From a bacterium (GTDB lineage Bacteria; Vulcanimicrobiota; Xenobia; RGZZ01), in NCBI GenBank assembly GCA_021782195.1, contig JAJXVI010000028.1:1-10984 (forward strand): a stretch of DNA of 10,984 nucleotides, in the 5' to 3' direction. The translations under genes were made by a program, and so were the position numbers. This document shows, one piece after another, positions 1-6,192 of the stretch. Position 1 is the stretch's first letter, and every line of letters begins with the position of its first letter. A model generated the notes under the pieces. That model had not been told where the DNA came from and made no database searches. It saw only the letters and a program-made list of their open reading frames with translations.

Positions 1-86
1 ACACAGGCTGCTCATAGGACCCGTGCACACGCTTGCAGAATCCGAGCAGAAGGACCCCAGATTGAGGACGGTCTGGAATCGCTGCC

Positions 87-3000
87 GTGTTATGTCTTCA
101 CTGTCGACGTGGGGAGCTGGGCGGACCGGTACGTTTCTGTCCGCTGTGTGGTGCTGCCCTGAGATCTCAGTTGCGCGGTCTGTTGCCTGCGGGCACGCTT
201 CTGCGCAACACGTACCGGATCGAAGCCGCGATTGCGCGAGGCGCCTCTGGCATTACCTATCGTGGGCGTCACGTGACCCTCGCGCACGACGTCGCGATCA
301 AGGAGTTTTTTCCGCACGGAATCGTCACGCGCCAGGGAGACGCCGCGTCGATCGCCACCCACGGAGCAACAGACTCGGCCACAGCTCCGCTCCTGACTCG
401 AGAGCCCGGAGGTTCTCAGCCTGAAGGAGACAGAGCCAGAGGACGCGACCGACTTCTGCGGGTTCACCCGGACGTAGTTGACGTCTTCCAACGCGGGCTG
501 CGCGACTTCGTGGAGCGTAGCCGTGCCATTGCTCCCCTGCGTCATCCCAACATGGCGGCAGTGCAGGATCTCCTCACGGAACACGGCACTGCGTATGTGG
601 TTTCGGAACTCGTGGGTGCCCCATCGGTGCGCGATCTCCTGGCATGCGGGGACGCGGCCGTCACCTCGGCCCGCTCATCGCTTTTGGTGGACTGCCACGC
701 ACTTGTCGAGCAACTGGTTGCCGGGTGTGAGGCCGTGCACGCGCTGGGGCTGCCGCACCTTGGCGTGCGGCCCGAGAATGTGCTGCTTGGAGAGGGCGGA
801 CGGGTCGTACTGGTCGGAACGGGCGTCAGCAAAATCGGTTGCATCGATTTCGCCGCCCCTGATTGCTCCGCTGCGTGCGTGGCCCCTGAAGTTCTGCTCG
901 GCTCTGGCGTCGGGCCTGAGACCGACGTCTACGCGATTTCGGCGCTTGCGTATGAACTGCTGACGAGAAGGGCGCTTCCTTCCGCGCGCGAGCGTCTGCT
1001 GGGGACGGCAGAGATTGATTTCCATTCCCTGGAGGACCCGTGGCGCTCCCTGCTCGAGTCCGGGCTCAGGCTGCGCCGTTCGGACCGTCCCTCGGAGGTT
1101 GTTGCGTGGTGGCGTGGCCGGTGGGGGAAGGCAGGGGACGGCGCGGCGGCGTCCGCGGACAAGCACGCGCCGGCTGTTGCGCGCGAGGTGCTCTCGCTGG
1201 CGTCCTCTCACGTCGGGGACGGGGCGGCGGCGTCCGCGGAAACGCACGCGCCGCCCGTTGCGCGCGAGGCTTCGGCTTGCGAAGCAGCAGACGTCGAGCG
1301 TTTGTCGGCGGCTCATGGGGAGTCGCACGGCGATACGGGAGAGCTCGGGAACAACCTCGGCGTGGGCGTGACGATAGAGGGTCGAGGCGAGTTCGCGTCG
1401 CTCCACGCTGCCCTTGGTGCCGTCCAAGATGGCGACGTGATCCGTCTGGCTCCGGGCCTGCATCGGTTGACGTTCCCGCGTGTTCTTGAGCGTGATATTC
1501 ACCTCCTGGGCGGTGGCCCCGAACTCTGTACCGTCGCGCTTGGCGGGCGTGGGAGCCTCTCAGACGACCCGAACGACCCCGACCCGGCGTCCTTGGCTGG
1601 ATGGCTCGCGTTTCGGGGGCAGGGAGACAGCCTCGTGCTTGGCGTGCGCTTCCGTGCGGACGAGCTCGCGCCTGCCCGTGGCGCCGACGCGTCTGTTTTG
1701 CCCGACCGGACTGGCGCACAGGTTTCTCTGCCACAACTCGATGGAAGGCAGGCGACGCTCCTTTCGGGCGGGAGCATTGGTGCGCAGCGAACCCTGGTGG
1801 AACTGTTTTCGGGTCGATGTACCTTTGAAAACTGCGTCTTCGAGGGCGCTTCGGGCGATGGGAGAGGGGGCCTGGTCGCACGCGGTTGCAGTGAGGTTGT
1901 CGCGACGTCCTGTGCGGCATCGGGGAACTTTTTCGGCTTTATCGCTGTGGAACAGGCAAACTTGACGGTACAGGACTGCACCGCGCACGACAATCGTGCG
2001 GCCGGACTGGCCTGGTTCGACGACACGAGCGGGCTTGCGAGTCACGATCGCGCATATGCCAACGGGGTGTGCGGGATCATGGTCGGGGGGCAGGCACAGC
2101 CCGTTCTTGAGGGCAATCGTCTTGAAGAGAATGTTCAAGCGGGACTGACCTACGTGGAGCACGCGTCGGGCAATGCGTGGTACAACGAGTGCCGCGCGAA
2201 CGGAGAACACGGCATCGTGGTGGGGGGCGAGGCGCGTCCGACGCTTGACAGCAATCAGTGCGAGGAGAACTGGGGGAGTGGCATTGCCTGCGTCGACGAG
2301 AGCGTGGTCACGGCAGTTCGCAATGAGTGTCGGGCCAATCACGGCTGCGGAATTCTGGTCGACGACAATGCGCGCGTGCTTGTCGAGGAGAATGCCTGCG
2401 GGTCGAACGCGGAGAGTGGACTGTGTTTCGCGGGGGGGGCGAGCGGTCAGTGCCGTTCAAACGAGTCAACGGCGAACGATTCCCACGGAGTACACGTTCA
2501 GGACAGTGCGCTGGTGAAATGCACCTCCAACCGTGTTCACGACAATGCCCAGGACGGGATTGTCTTCGAGGGCGACGCGACAGGTCTGGTCGCTCATAAT
2601 TCCCTTTCCGCGAACGGAGAGAACGGAATTCGCGTGGCGGACGGAGCCAGGCCGGCACTGGAGGGCAACGAGGTCCGAAAACATTCTCGGGCGGGCCTGT
2701 TTGTGGGGGGACGTTCGCGCGCAACCGCGCAGGAGAACAGTTTTGTGGGCAACCTCTACGGGATCTATGTCGACGAGGCTGCCGAGCCGACCGTGTTCTC
2801 AAACCGGTGTCTGGAGAATCGTGCGTCTGGCATCGCCTTCTTCGGTCGTTCAGGCGGAACGGCGCGAGAGAACGAACTGCGCGGAAACGTTCATGGAGTG
2901 TATGTAGATGAGGAGGCCACGCCTGTCCTGGAACGCAACCAGGTGGTGGCAAACCAGGAGAACGGCATTGTCTGGTTCGGGCAGGCGCGGGGACAAGCGA

Positions 3001-3683
3001 CCGCCAACGAGGTTGCCGAGAATCTTGAGGCCGGCCTGGGTGTGTATGATTCCGCTTCGCCGGATGTGCGCAACAACCGCTTTTACAATAATCGTGCAAG
3101 CGGCATCTGCTGTGCGGGAAACAGTGAAGCCGTGATTGTGGACAATCAACTCCTGGGCAACAAGCAGCACGGTCTGGAAGTGAGCGGGTCGGCGCATCCG
3201 CGGGTCGAGCGCAATCACGCTCACGGGAACGCCGGCAACGGCATGATCTGGACGGATCTGGCATCCGGACGCGTGGAGGGGAACGTCTGCGAGAAGAACG
3301 CTGCCTGCGGGATGGAAATCTGTGGCGAGGCCTCTCCCGTGCTGGAAGGAAACGAGTGCATCGCCAATGAGGCGGGTTTCCTGTGGCGCGGGCGTGGCGC
3401 GGGGAGTGCCCGGGGCAACCGGGCGCTCGCCAATCGTCGTAACGGTTGCGCAGCATACGAACACGCTCGGCCTGACCTGACCGAAAACACGTGCGAGGCA
3501 AATGGCGAGAACGGGGTTGCCTGGTTCGGTGACTCCCTGGGAACGCTGCTCAGAAACCACGCGAAGCACAACGACTTGCACGGTGTGCTGGTGTGTGAGC
3601 GTGCGCGTCCACACGTCGAGGCCAACGTGTGTGCTGGGAATCTGGCGCTTGACGAGATGATAGTGTCTGAAGACGTGGTCTGA
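87..3683 (+). CDS. Zinc-ribbon / Ser-Thr pseudokinase / giant parallel beta-helix protein
   Basis: Likely a cytoplasmic signalling or scaffold protein of 1198 residues. It starts at GTG 87; an in-frame stop at 63-65 and no start between them fix this. The only upstream SD-like match is a weak GGAA at 75-78. Domains in order: a zinc ribbon (C3xxC6 and C18xxC21); a kinase fold at about 40-345, with glycine-loop G52-A-S-G55, beta-3 lysine K72 in IKEFFP, candidate alpha-C glutamate E143, and APE-like 266-268 followed by TDVYAISALAYELLT; an Ala-rich linker at 350-425 containing a 27-residue duplication; then a pectate-lyase/NosD-like beta-helix from about 428 to 1190, whose roughly 23-residue coils become very regular from about 617. 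Catalytic residues are lost: the HRD-loop Asp is G226 (HLGVRPEN) and the DFG Asp is G244 (LVGTG), while loop Asn231 is kept. This predicts a pseudokinase. There is no signal peptide or membrane segment. The kinase and helix folds are confident; the biological role and ligand are unknown. Confidence 0.9.
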   Translation: MLCLHCRRGELGGPVRFCPLCGAALRSQLRGLLPAGTLLRNTYRIEAAIARGASGITYRGRHVTLAHDVAIKEFFPHGIVTRQGDAASIATHGATDSATAPLLTREPGGSQPEGDRARGRDRLLRVHPDVVDVFQRGLRDFVERSRAIAPLRHPNMAAVQDLLTEHGTAYVVSELVGAPSVRDLLACGDAAVTSARSSLLVDCHALVEQLVAGCEAVHALGLPHLGVRPENVLLGEGGRVVLVGTGVSKIGCIDFAAPDCSAACVAPEVLLGSGVGPETDVYAISALAYELLTRRALPSARERLLGTAEIDFHSLEDPWRSLLESGLRLRRSDRPSEVVAWWRGRWGKAGDGAAASADKHAPAVAREVLSLASSHVGDGAAASAETHAPPVAREASACEAADVERLSAAHGESHGDTGELGNNLGVGVTIEGRGEFASLHAALGAVQDGDVIRLAPGLHRLTFPRVLERDIHLLGGGPELCTVALGGRGSLSDDPNDPDPASLAGWLAFRGQGDSLVLGVRFRADELAPARGADASVLPDRTGAQVSLPQLDGRQATLLSGGSIGAQRTLVELFSGRCTFENCVFEGASGDGRGGLVARGCSEVVATSCAASGNFFGFIAVEQANLTVQDCTAHDNRAAGLAWFDDTSGLASHDRAYANGVCGIMVGGQAQPVLEGNRLEENVQAGLTYVEHASGNAWYNECRANGEHGIVVGGEARPTLDSNQCEENWGSGIACVDESVVTAVRNECRANHGCGILVDDNARVLVEENACGSNAESGLCFAGGASGQCRSNESTANDSHGVHVQDSALVKCTSNRVHDNAQDGIVFEGDATGLVAHNSLSANGENGIRVADGARPALEGNEVRKHSRAGLFVGGRSRATAQENSFVGNLYGIYVDEAAEPTVFSNRCLENRASGIAFFGRSGGTARENELRGNVHGVYVDEEATPVLERNQVVANQENGIVWFGQARGQATANEVAENLEAGLGVYDSASPDVRNNRFYNNRASGICCAGNSEAVIVDNQLLGNKQHGLEVSGSAHPRVERNHAHGNAGNGMIWTDLASGRVEGNVCEKNAACGMEICGEASPVLEGNECIANEAGFLWRGRGAGSARGNRALANRRNGCAAYEHARPDLTENTCEANGENGVAWFGDSLGTLLRNHAKHNDLHGVLVCERARPHVEANVCAGNLALDEMIVSEDVV
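1134..1271 (+). repeat. 81-bp in-frame tandem duplication in the interdomain linker
   Basis: Two direct copies begin at 1134 and 1215, a period of 81 bp or 27 codons. They encode GDGAAASADKHAPAVARE and GDGAAASAETHAPPVARE. The first part of each unit is nearly identical at DNA level; the remainder of the unit has diverged. The repeat sits in the flexible Ala/His/Pro-rich linker between the kinase-like domain and the beta-helix and keeps the frame, so it changes only linker length. Confidence 0.85.
1935..3660 (+). repeat. Array of about 25 beta-helix coils (about 69 bp, 23 codons each)
   Basis: From about residue 617 to 1190 the protein is a near-uninterrupted array of 23-residue units, occasionally 22, with the pattern G-[IVL]-x-[VFW]...N-x-x-x-x-N. 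Many neighbours differ in register: one unit carries a mid-coil Pro (for example GGEARPTLDSN) and the next carries Ser-Gly or Ala (for example EHASGNAWYN). This gives a dyad of about 46 residues. The DNA copies have diverged, so this is a protein-level array rather than a young satellite. The pattern matches the NosD/CASH class of right-handed parallel beta-helix, with an asparagine ladder at the turns. Confidence 0.85.
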
Positions 3684-3788
3684 GCGCAGTCCCGCCGCTT
3701 CCTGACGAGGACCTGACAGGCGTCGTACACGTCTTTCCCTGCCTTCGAGATTTTCCTCGGACCCGATTGACCGGTCGCAGGAAAAGCC

Positions 3789-4631
3789 TCAGTTTGCCGT
3801 GGATCCTGGCTTCCGTGCGAGCGCGAGGGAAAGTGTACCAAGGATGACCAGGAGCGCCAGGTTTCCGGATTCGGACAGGCTCACGCTGTTCATGTCGTTT
3901 ACGATCTGGCTTGAGGTGAGGGCGCTGCCGTAGACCCGAACGTTCTGCACGTAGGCGTCGCCCTGACGGTTGCCGTTTGTCGAAAAAGGAGCACTGCCGA
4001 TCCAGAACTGGCTACCGGTGGTCGTTGCGAGCACGTAATTGGAAGTTGCGACCGCGGTTCCGTTGACGTACATCACCAGCGACCCGTTTGAATCGTACGT
4101 GACCGCCACGTACGTCCACTGGTTGAGCGTTAGATTCGGCCCCCCGAACGCCCATCCGTACTGGGAAAAAAGTAGCTGATTGCTTGGATTGCCGGTGTAG
4201 ATCTCATACATCTGATTGCCGCTATAGGACCCGTATCCCACCGAGATCCCTTCCGTGGTGTTGGCAATGATGCCCTGAACATTCACCCAGAACGAGATTG
4301 TACGCGCGCCGGAACCGGTCGGCAGGTTGGTCGTGCTGGCAAAGAAGTCTGTGGTGGCCGGTGTGCCGCCGTTGAAGCTGAAGGCCTGCTGTCCGTTCAT
4401 TCCTGTGACGTAGGTGCCGCTGAAGGAACCGTTGTTGAGCCCCGTGCTGTCGGCTGCGGTGCCGTTGCCGCTCCATGCACTGATGAGCCCTGCGGGAAGG
4501 CTCCAGCCCGTGCCAGTGAAACAGCAGCTCAGGAGAATCGCCACACCAAGATTCCTGAGCACTTGCGTGATCGAGCCTCCAGAGACGCTCAAGCGAGCCA
4601 TTCGAGGCGATAAACTCGGACGCACGAGCAC
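3789..4631 (-). CDS. Exported LamG/concanavalin-like jelly-roll protein with C-terminal anchor
   Basis: A predicted surface protein of 280 residues when started at GTG 4631. That codon has a good SD (AAGAGGGG, 7 nt upstream), and the promoter at 4686-4715 predicts transcription from about 4679. An in-frame ATG at 4676 would leave almost no leader and has no SD; an ATG at 4601 also lacks one. A hydrophobic export segment lies at about residues 28-37 and ends LLSCC, which could be a lipobox. The body (about 48-255) reads as a Laminin_G_3-like beta sandwich: an early LISAWSGNG segment, ARTISFWVN, NQWTYVAVTYDSNGSLVMYVNG and a final QNVRVYGSALTSSQI. These are typical of sugar- or protein-binding LamG-like modules. 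The C-terminus has SLSESG, then a hydrophobic helix, then ARK. It resembles PEP-CTERM/IPTL-CTERM anchors but lacks the PEP triplet. The gene is divergent from the PEP-CTERM gene at 5064. The ligand is unknown. Confidence 0.78.
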   Translation of the reverse strand: MLVRPSLSPRMARLSVSGGSITQVLRNLGVAILLSCCFTGTGWSLPAGLISAWSGNGTAADSTGLNNGSFSGTYVTGMNGQQAFSFNGGTPATTDFFASTTNLPTGSGARTISFWVNVQGIIANTTEGISVGYGSYSGNQMYEIYTGNPSNQLLFSQYGWAFGGPNLTLNQWTYVAVTYDSNGSLVMYVNGTAVATSNYVLATTTGSQFWIGSAPFSTNGNRQGDAYVQNVRVYGSALTSSQIVNDMNSVSLSESGNLALLVILGTLSLALARKPGSTAN

Positions 4632-4685
4632 ATCAGTTCCCCTCTTCTGGATCCTGACAAATTCTAACCATCGCATTCAAAACCA

Positions 4686-4715
4686 AGTATAGAAGACTCA
4701 CGACACGTGTGTCAA
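4686..4715 (-). promoter_or_regulatory. Sigma70-type promoter for the LamG-like gene
   Basis: On the minus strand there is a perfect -35 box TTGACA (4715-4710), an 18-nt spacer and a -10 box TATACT (4691-4686), which matches the consensus at 5 of 6 bases. The predicted start is near 4679, leaving a leader of about 48 nt to GTG 4631. An 8-bp palindrome, ACACGTGT (4703-4710), lies in the spacer and touches the -35 box, so it could be an operator. Confidence 0.75.
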
Positions 4716-4725
4716 TTGTGCGCGG

Positions 4726-4785
4726 AGCCCCGATCCGCGGACGGCTCCTGCCCGCGGATGCGAACGGCCGCTCGAACTCGGGGCT
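4726..4785. other. Nested inverted repeats upstream of the LamG-gene promoter
   Basis: An outer 8-bp perfect inverted repeat (AGCCCCGA 4726-4733 with TCGGGGCT 4778-4785) encloses a second 8-bp perfect inverted repeat (ATCCGCGG 4733-4740 with CCGCGGAT 4752-4759). They share only base 4733. The remaining interior includes a CGGCCG palindrome near 4765-4770. The fold would be multibranched, but no T-tract follows on either strand, so it does not read as a terminator. It lies just upstream of the leftward promoter. It could be a protein-binding site or part of an RNA; the function is unknown. Confidence 0.5.
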
Positions 4786-5063
4786 TCTCAGATGCAATGG
4801 ATGTCTTTCGTTCCATGATCCAGGCGAGCAGGACCCGTACTGTGGGTGACAGCGCCGAGGCAGGGTAACCGGTCGGGGTAAACGCCCTGTTCGTGCAACA
4901 CGTGCATCACCCACCTTCATGCTGTGTTGTGAAATTGTTACAAGAATGTCTCAGTTTTGGACAGGGTTCGCTGAGCGGACGCGTGAAGACAATTTCGCCG
5001 GGGAGTGCGCGCCTTCGGGCGGCTGACCTCTGATGGCAGCACTTGAACACTCGGGAGGCATTC
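4786..5063. other. Non-coding remainder of the divergent intergenic region
   Basis: I see no convincing gene here. It contains a second CACGTG (4899-4904) within an imperfect TGCA-flanked palindrome, a short TTGTTACAA palindrome near 4936, and a small C(TTCG)G hairpin (CGCC 5010-5013, GGCG 5018-5021) in the likely leader of the rightward gene. No -35/-10 pair for the gene at 5064 is clear enough to call. Confidence 0.4.
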
Positions 5064-5684
5064 ATGCCAAAACGAACGGGGTCGTGGGAACGCGTATTAT
5101 TCACACTCTGGCTGGCGGTGGCGTGTTCGCTCGCCGCCTCGCGAACTGGCTTCGCGATTTCCCCGAATCTTGTGTTGAACGGCACGTTTGTCGGCGGGAG
5201 CGGTACCGTTTGCACTGACTGGACTTTTACTGCGGCCGCATCCGGCTCGGACTTCTTTTATACCACGATCACCTCCGGGCCCGGCGGGGCTACGATTGCG
5301 CCGATGTACGGTGCAACAAGCACGTACTACGATACGATTTCCCAGGTAGTTCCCACACAGGTCGGGCAGGGATACACGGTTGCCTTCTATCTGGAGGGTG
5401 GTTCTGGGGGCGGTGCTTTCTACTCACAGTTCGGAACGGGTACGGCGCAGTATGCGTTAACCGGCTCGGCCCCTGCCACCTGGACGCTGGAACAATACAC
5501 CTACGTTGCGACCTCGAGTTCCACCACGTTGACGTTTGGCGGATACAATCCTCCATCATTCTACTACGCCACCGACGTGTCGGTGACCGCCCTGCCCGAG
5601 CCGCCCTGCGCTTTGTTGGTCGGCGTTCTCGTCGCGCTGCTGGTGACTTTGCGTGGCGCGTGGATGCGGCGAGAGGCCTGTTGA
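5064..5684 (+). CDS. PEP-CTERM sorted, CBM-like exported protein
   Basis: A secreted protein of 206 residues. The start is ATG 5064, preceded by GGGAGG (5053-5058) with 5-nt spacing; an in-frame TTG at 5043 is less likely. The n-region is basic (MPKRTGSWER), the h-region is VLFTLWLAVACSLAAS, and cleavage is likely near the GFA segment. The mature part begins NLVLNGTFVGGSG and includes DTISQVVPTQVGQGYTVAFYLEGG. This is the layout of carbohydrate-binding-module-like (CBM4/9, DUF642-type) beta sandwiches common in PEP-CTERM proteins. The C-terminus has the full tripartite signal: PEP, a hydrophobic stretch (ALLVGVLVALLVTL), then Arg-rich WMRRE. In other bacteria this signal is cut by an exosortase during surface export. 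No exosortase gene is in the window. The ligand is unknown. Confidence 0.86.
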   Translation: MPKRTGSWERVLFTLWLAVACSLAASRTGFAISPNLVLNGTFVGGSGTVCTDWTFTAAASGSDFFYTTITSGPGGATIAPMYGATSTYYDTISQVVPTQVGQGYTVAFYLEGGSGGGAFYSQFGTGTAQYALTGSAPATWTLEQYTYVATSSSTTLTFGGYNPPSFYYATDVSVTALPEPPCALLVGVLVALLVTLRGAWMRREAC

Positions 5685-5707
5685 CGCGTGCCCTCGCGAG
5701 GGGCGTG

Positions 5708-5737
5708 TTGACAGGGAGCGAGGGGGCCTGATACAAT
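5708..5737 (+). promoter_or_regulatory. Sigma70-type promoter for rpmI-rplT
   Basis: There is a perfect -35 box TTGACA (5708-5713), an 18-nt spacer, and a -10 box TACAAT (5732-5737) matching the consensus at 5 of 6 bases. The predicted start is near 5744. That gives a leader of about 225 nt before rpmI, long for a two-gene ribosomal-protein operon and consistent with leader control. Confidence 0.75.
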
Positions 5738-5837
5738 ACCGATTGTCCTGTGGGCATCGTCCCGGTGCGCCACTGCAAGAAGAAGCGCTGCTTCTCACCT
5801 TCTCGACGTCTTCGCCTTTCACCAGGGCGTTCACTGA

Positions 5838-5929
5838 CCGTTGAAAGGTTTCCGAATCGCGGGTCGACGGGCGCTTGTCGTACGTCGAGGTCCTGCCTTT
5901 CCGAGAACGGCGTGCATCGCCGTTTTTTT
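5838..5929 (+). promoter_or_regulatory. Attenuator in the rpmI-rplT leader: antiterminator versus terminator
   Basis: Two mutually exclusive helices can be read directly. The terminator is AACGGCG (5906-5912), loop TGCAT, CGCCGTT (5918-5924), running into TTTTTTTATT. The antiterminator pairs CCGTTGAAAGG (5838-5848) with CCTTTC (5896-5901) and AACGG (5906-5910), 11 bp around a 4-nt bulge CGAG. It consumes the 5' arm of the terminator. Its apical part can form a TCGACG/CGTCGA stem (5864-5869 with 5883-5888). An upstream hairpin AGAAGC/GCTTCT lies at 5781-5795. In Bacillus, L20 represses infC-rpmI-rplT by attenuation in the leader; an analogous role here is inference. Confidence 0.7.
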
Positions 5930-5932
5930 ATT
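5906..5932 (+). terminator. Rho-independent terminator within the rpmI leader
   Basis: A 7-bp perfect GC-rich stem with a 5-nt loop is followed immediately by a seven-T run, A and TT. It lies about 37 nt before the rpmI start, so it would cut transcripts from the promoter at 5708 short of the operon. The 3' arm can also join an alternative hairpin, GCATCGCC (5914-5921) with GGCGATGC (5933-5940). That arm is made only after the T-tract, so it cannot act as a simple antiterminator. Confidence 0.75.
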
Positions 5933-5968
5933 GGCGATGCGACCCCATCACGAGAGGAGCCGTCTCCC

Positions 5969-6172
5969 ATGCCCAAGATCCGCACCAAACGCGCGGTTGC
6001 GAAGCGAATCAGACTCACCGGCACCGGCAAGGTCAAGCGTATGAAGCAGTTCAGCGGTTGCCACCACATTCGCGAGAAGAAGTCTCCAAAGCGCACGCGC
6101 GACTTCCGCAAGACCGTTCTCGCCAGTCCGGCTGATGAGAAGAATCTCAAGCGCATGGCGCCCTACGCCTAG
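5969..6172 (+). CDS. rpmI: 50S ribosomal protein L35
   Basis: A small basic large-subunit protein of 67 residues, the usual length for L35. It has the family start MPKIRTKRAVAKRIRLTGTG, a central KSPKRTRDFRK region and the ending KNLKRMAPYA. An AGGAG SD (5955-5959) lies 9 nt before the ATG. Upstream codons remain open in the same frame back to about 5750, but the SD and the conserved MPK start show that 5969 is the true start. It is followed 20 nt later by rplT and preceded by the attenuated leader. infC, the usual gene upstream of rpmI, is not adjacent. Confidence 0.98.
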   Translation: MPKIRTKRAVAKRIRLTGTGKVKRMKQFSGCHHIREKKSPKRTRDFRKTVLASPADEKNLKRMAPYA

Positions 6173-6192
6173 GAAGAGGAGGAACCAGGAAG

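Noticed and set aside
14..24. An 11-base string near the left edge that recurs near 4223, considered as a dispersed repeat or att-like site.
   Set aside because: Several 11-base matches are expected by chance in a window this size, and the flanks do not match.
1..86. Search for a promoter or upstream gene end before the first gene.
   Set aside because: No convincing -35/-10 pair, terminator or coding end is visible in the short left flank.
1066..1920. Long minus-strand open frame (284 codons) opposite the kinase/beta-helix gene.
   Set aside because: It is Arg/Pro-rich as expected from antisense of GC-rich coding DNA, with no recognisable domain. The plus-strand frame has clear domains throughout.
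2308..3501. Minus-strand open frame of 397 codons inside the beta-helix region.
   Set aside because: Its Arg/Pro/Ser-rich periodic sequence mirrors the repeat array on the other strand. There is no start signal or domain.
3684..3788. Search for a terminator between the convergent kinase/beta-helix and LamG-like genes.
   Set aside because: Only short or imperfect inverted repeats were found (for example GACCGGTC near 3769), with no T-tract, so none is called.
5914..5940. A perfect 8-bp hairpin overlapping the leader terminator, considered as the antiterminator.
   Set aside because: Its 3' arm lies after the T-tract, so it cannot form before the termination decision. The upstream 5838-5910 helix is the better antiterminator. 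It may still be a readthrough structure near the rpmI SD.
5750..5968. Open frame in phase with rpmI that would extend L35 by about 73 residues.
   Set aside because: The conserved MPKIRTK start has its own AGGAG SD, and the extension covers the attenuator hairpins. It resembles neither IF3 nor any other protein I recognise.
5290..6156. Minus-strand open frame of 288 codons across the PEP-CTERM gene, leader and rpmI.
   Set aside because: It is antisense to two confident genes and a regulatory leader, with composition typical of shadow frames.
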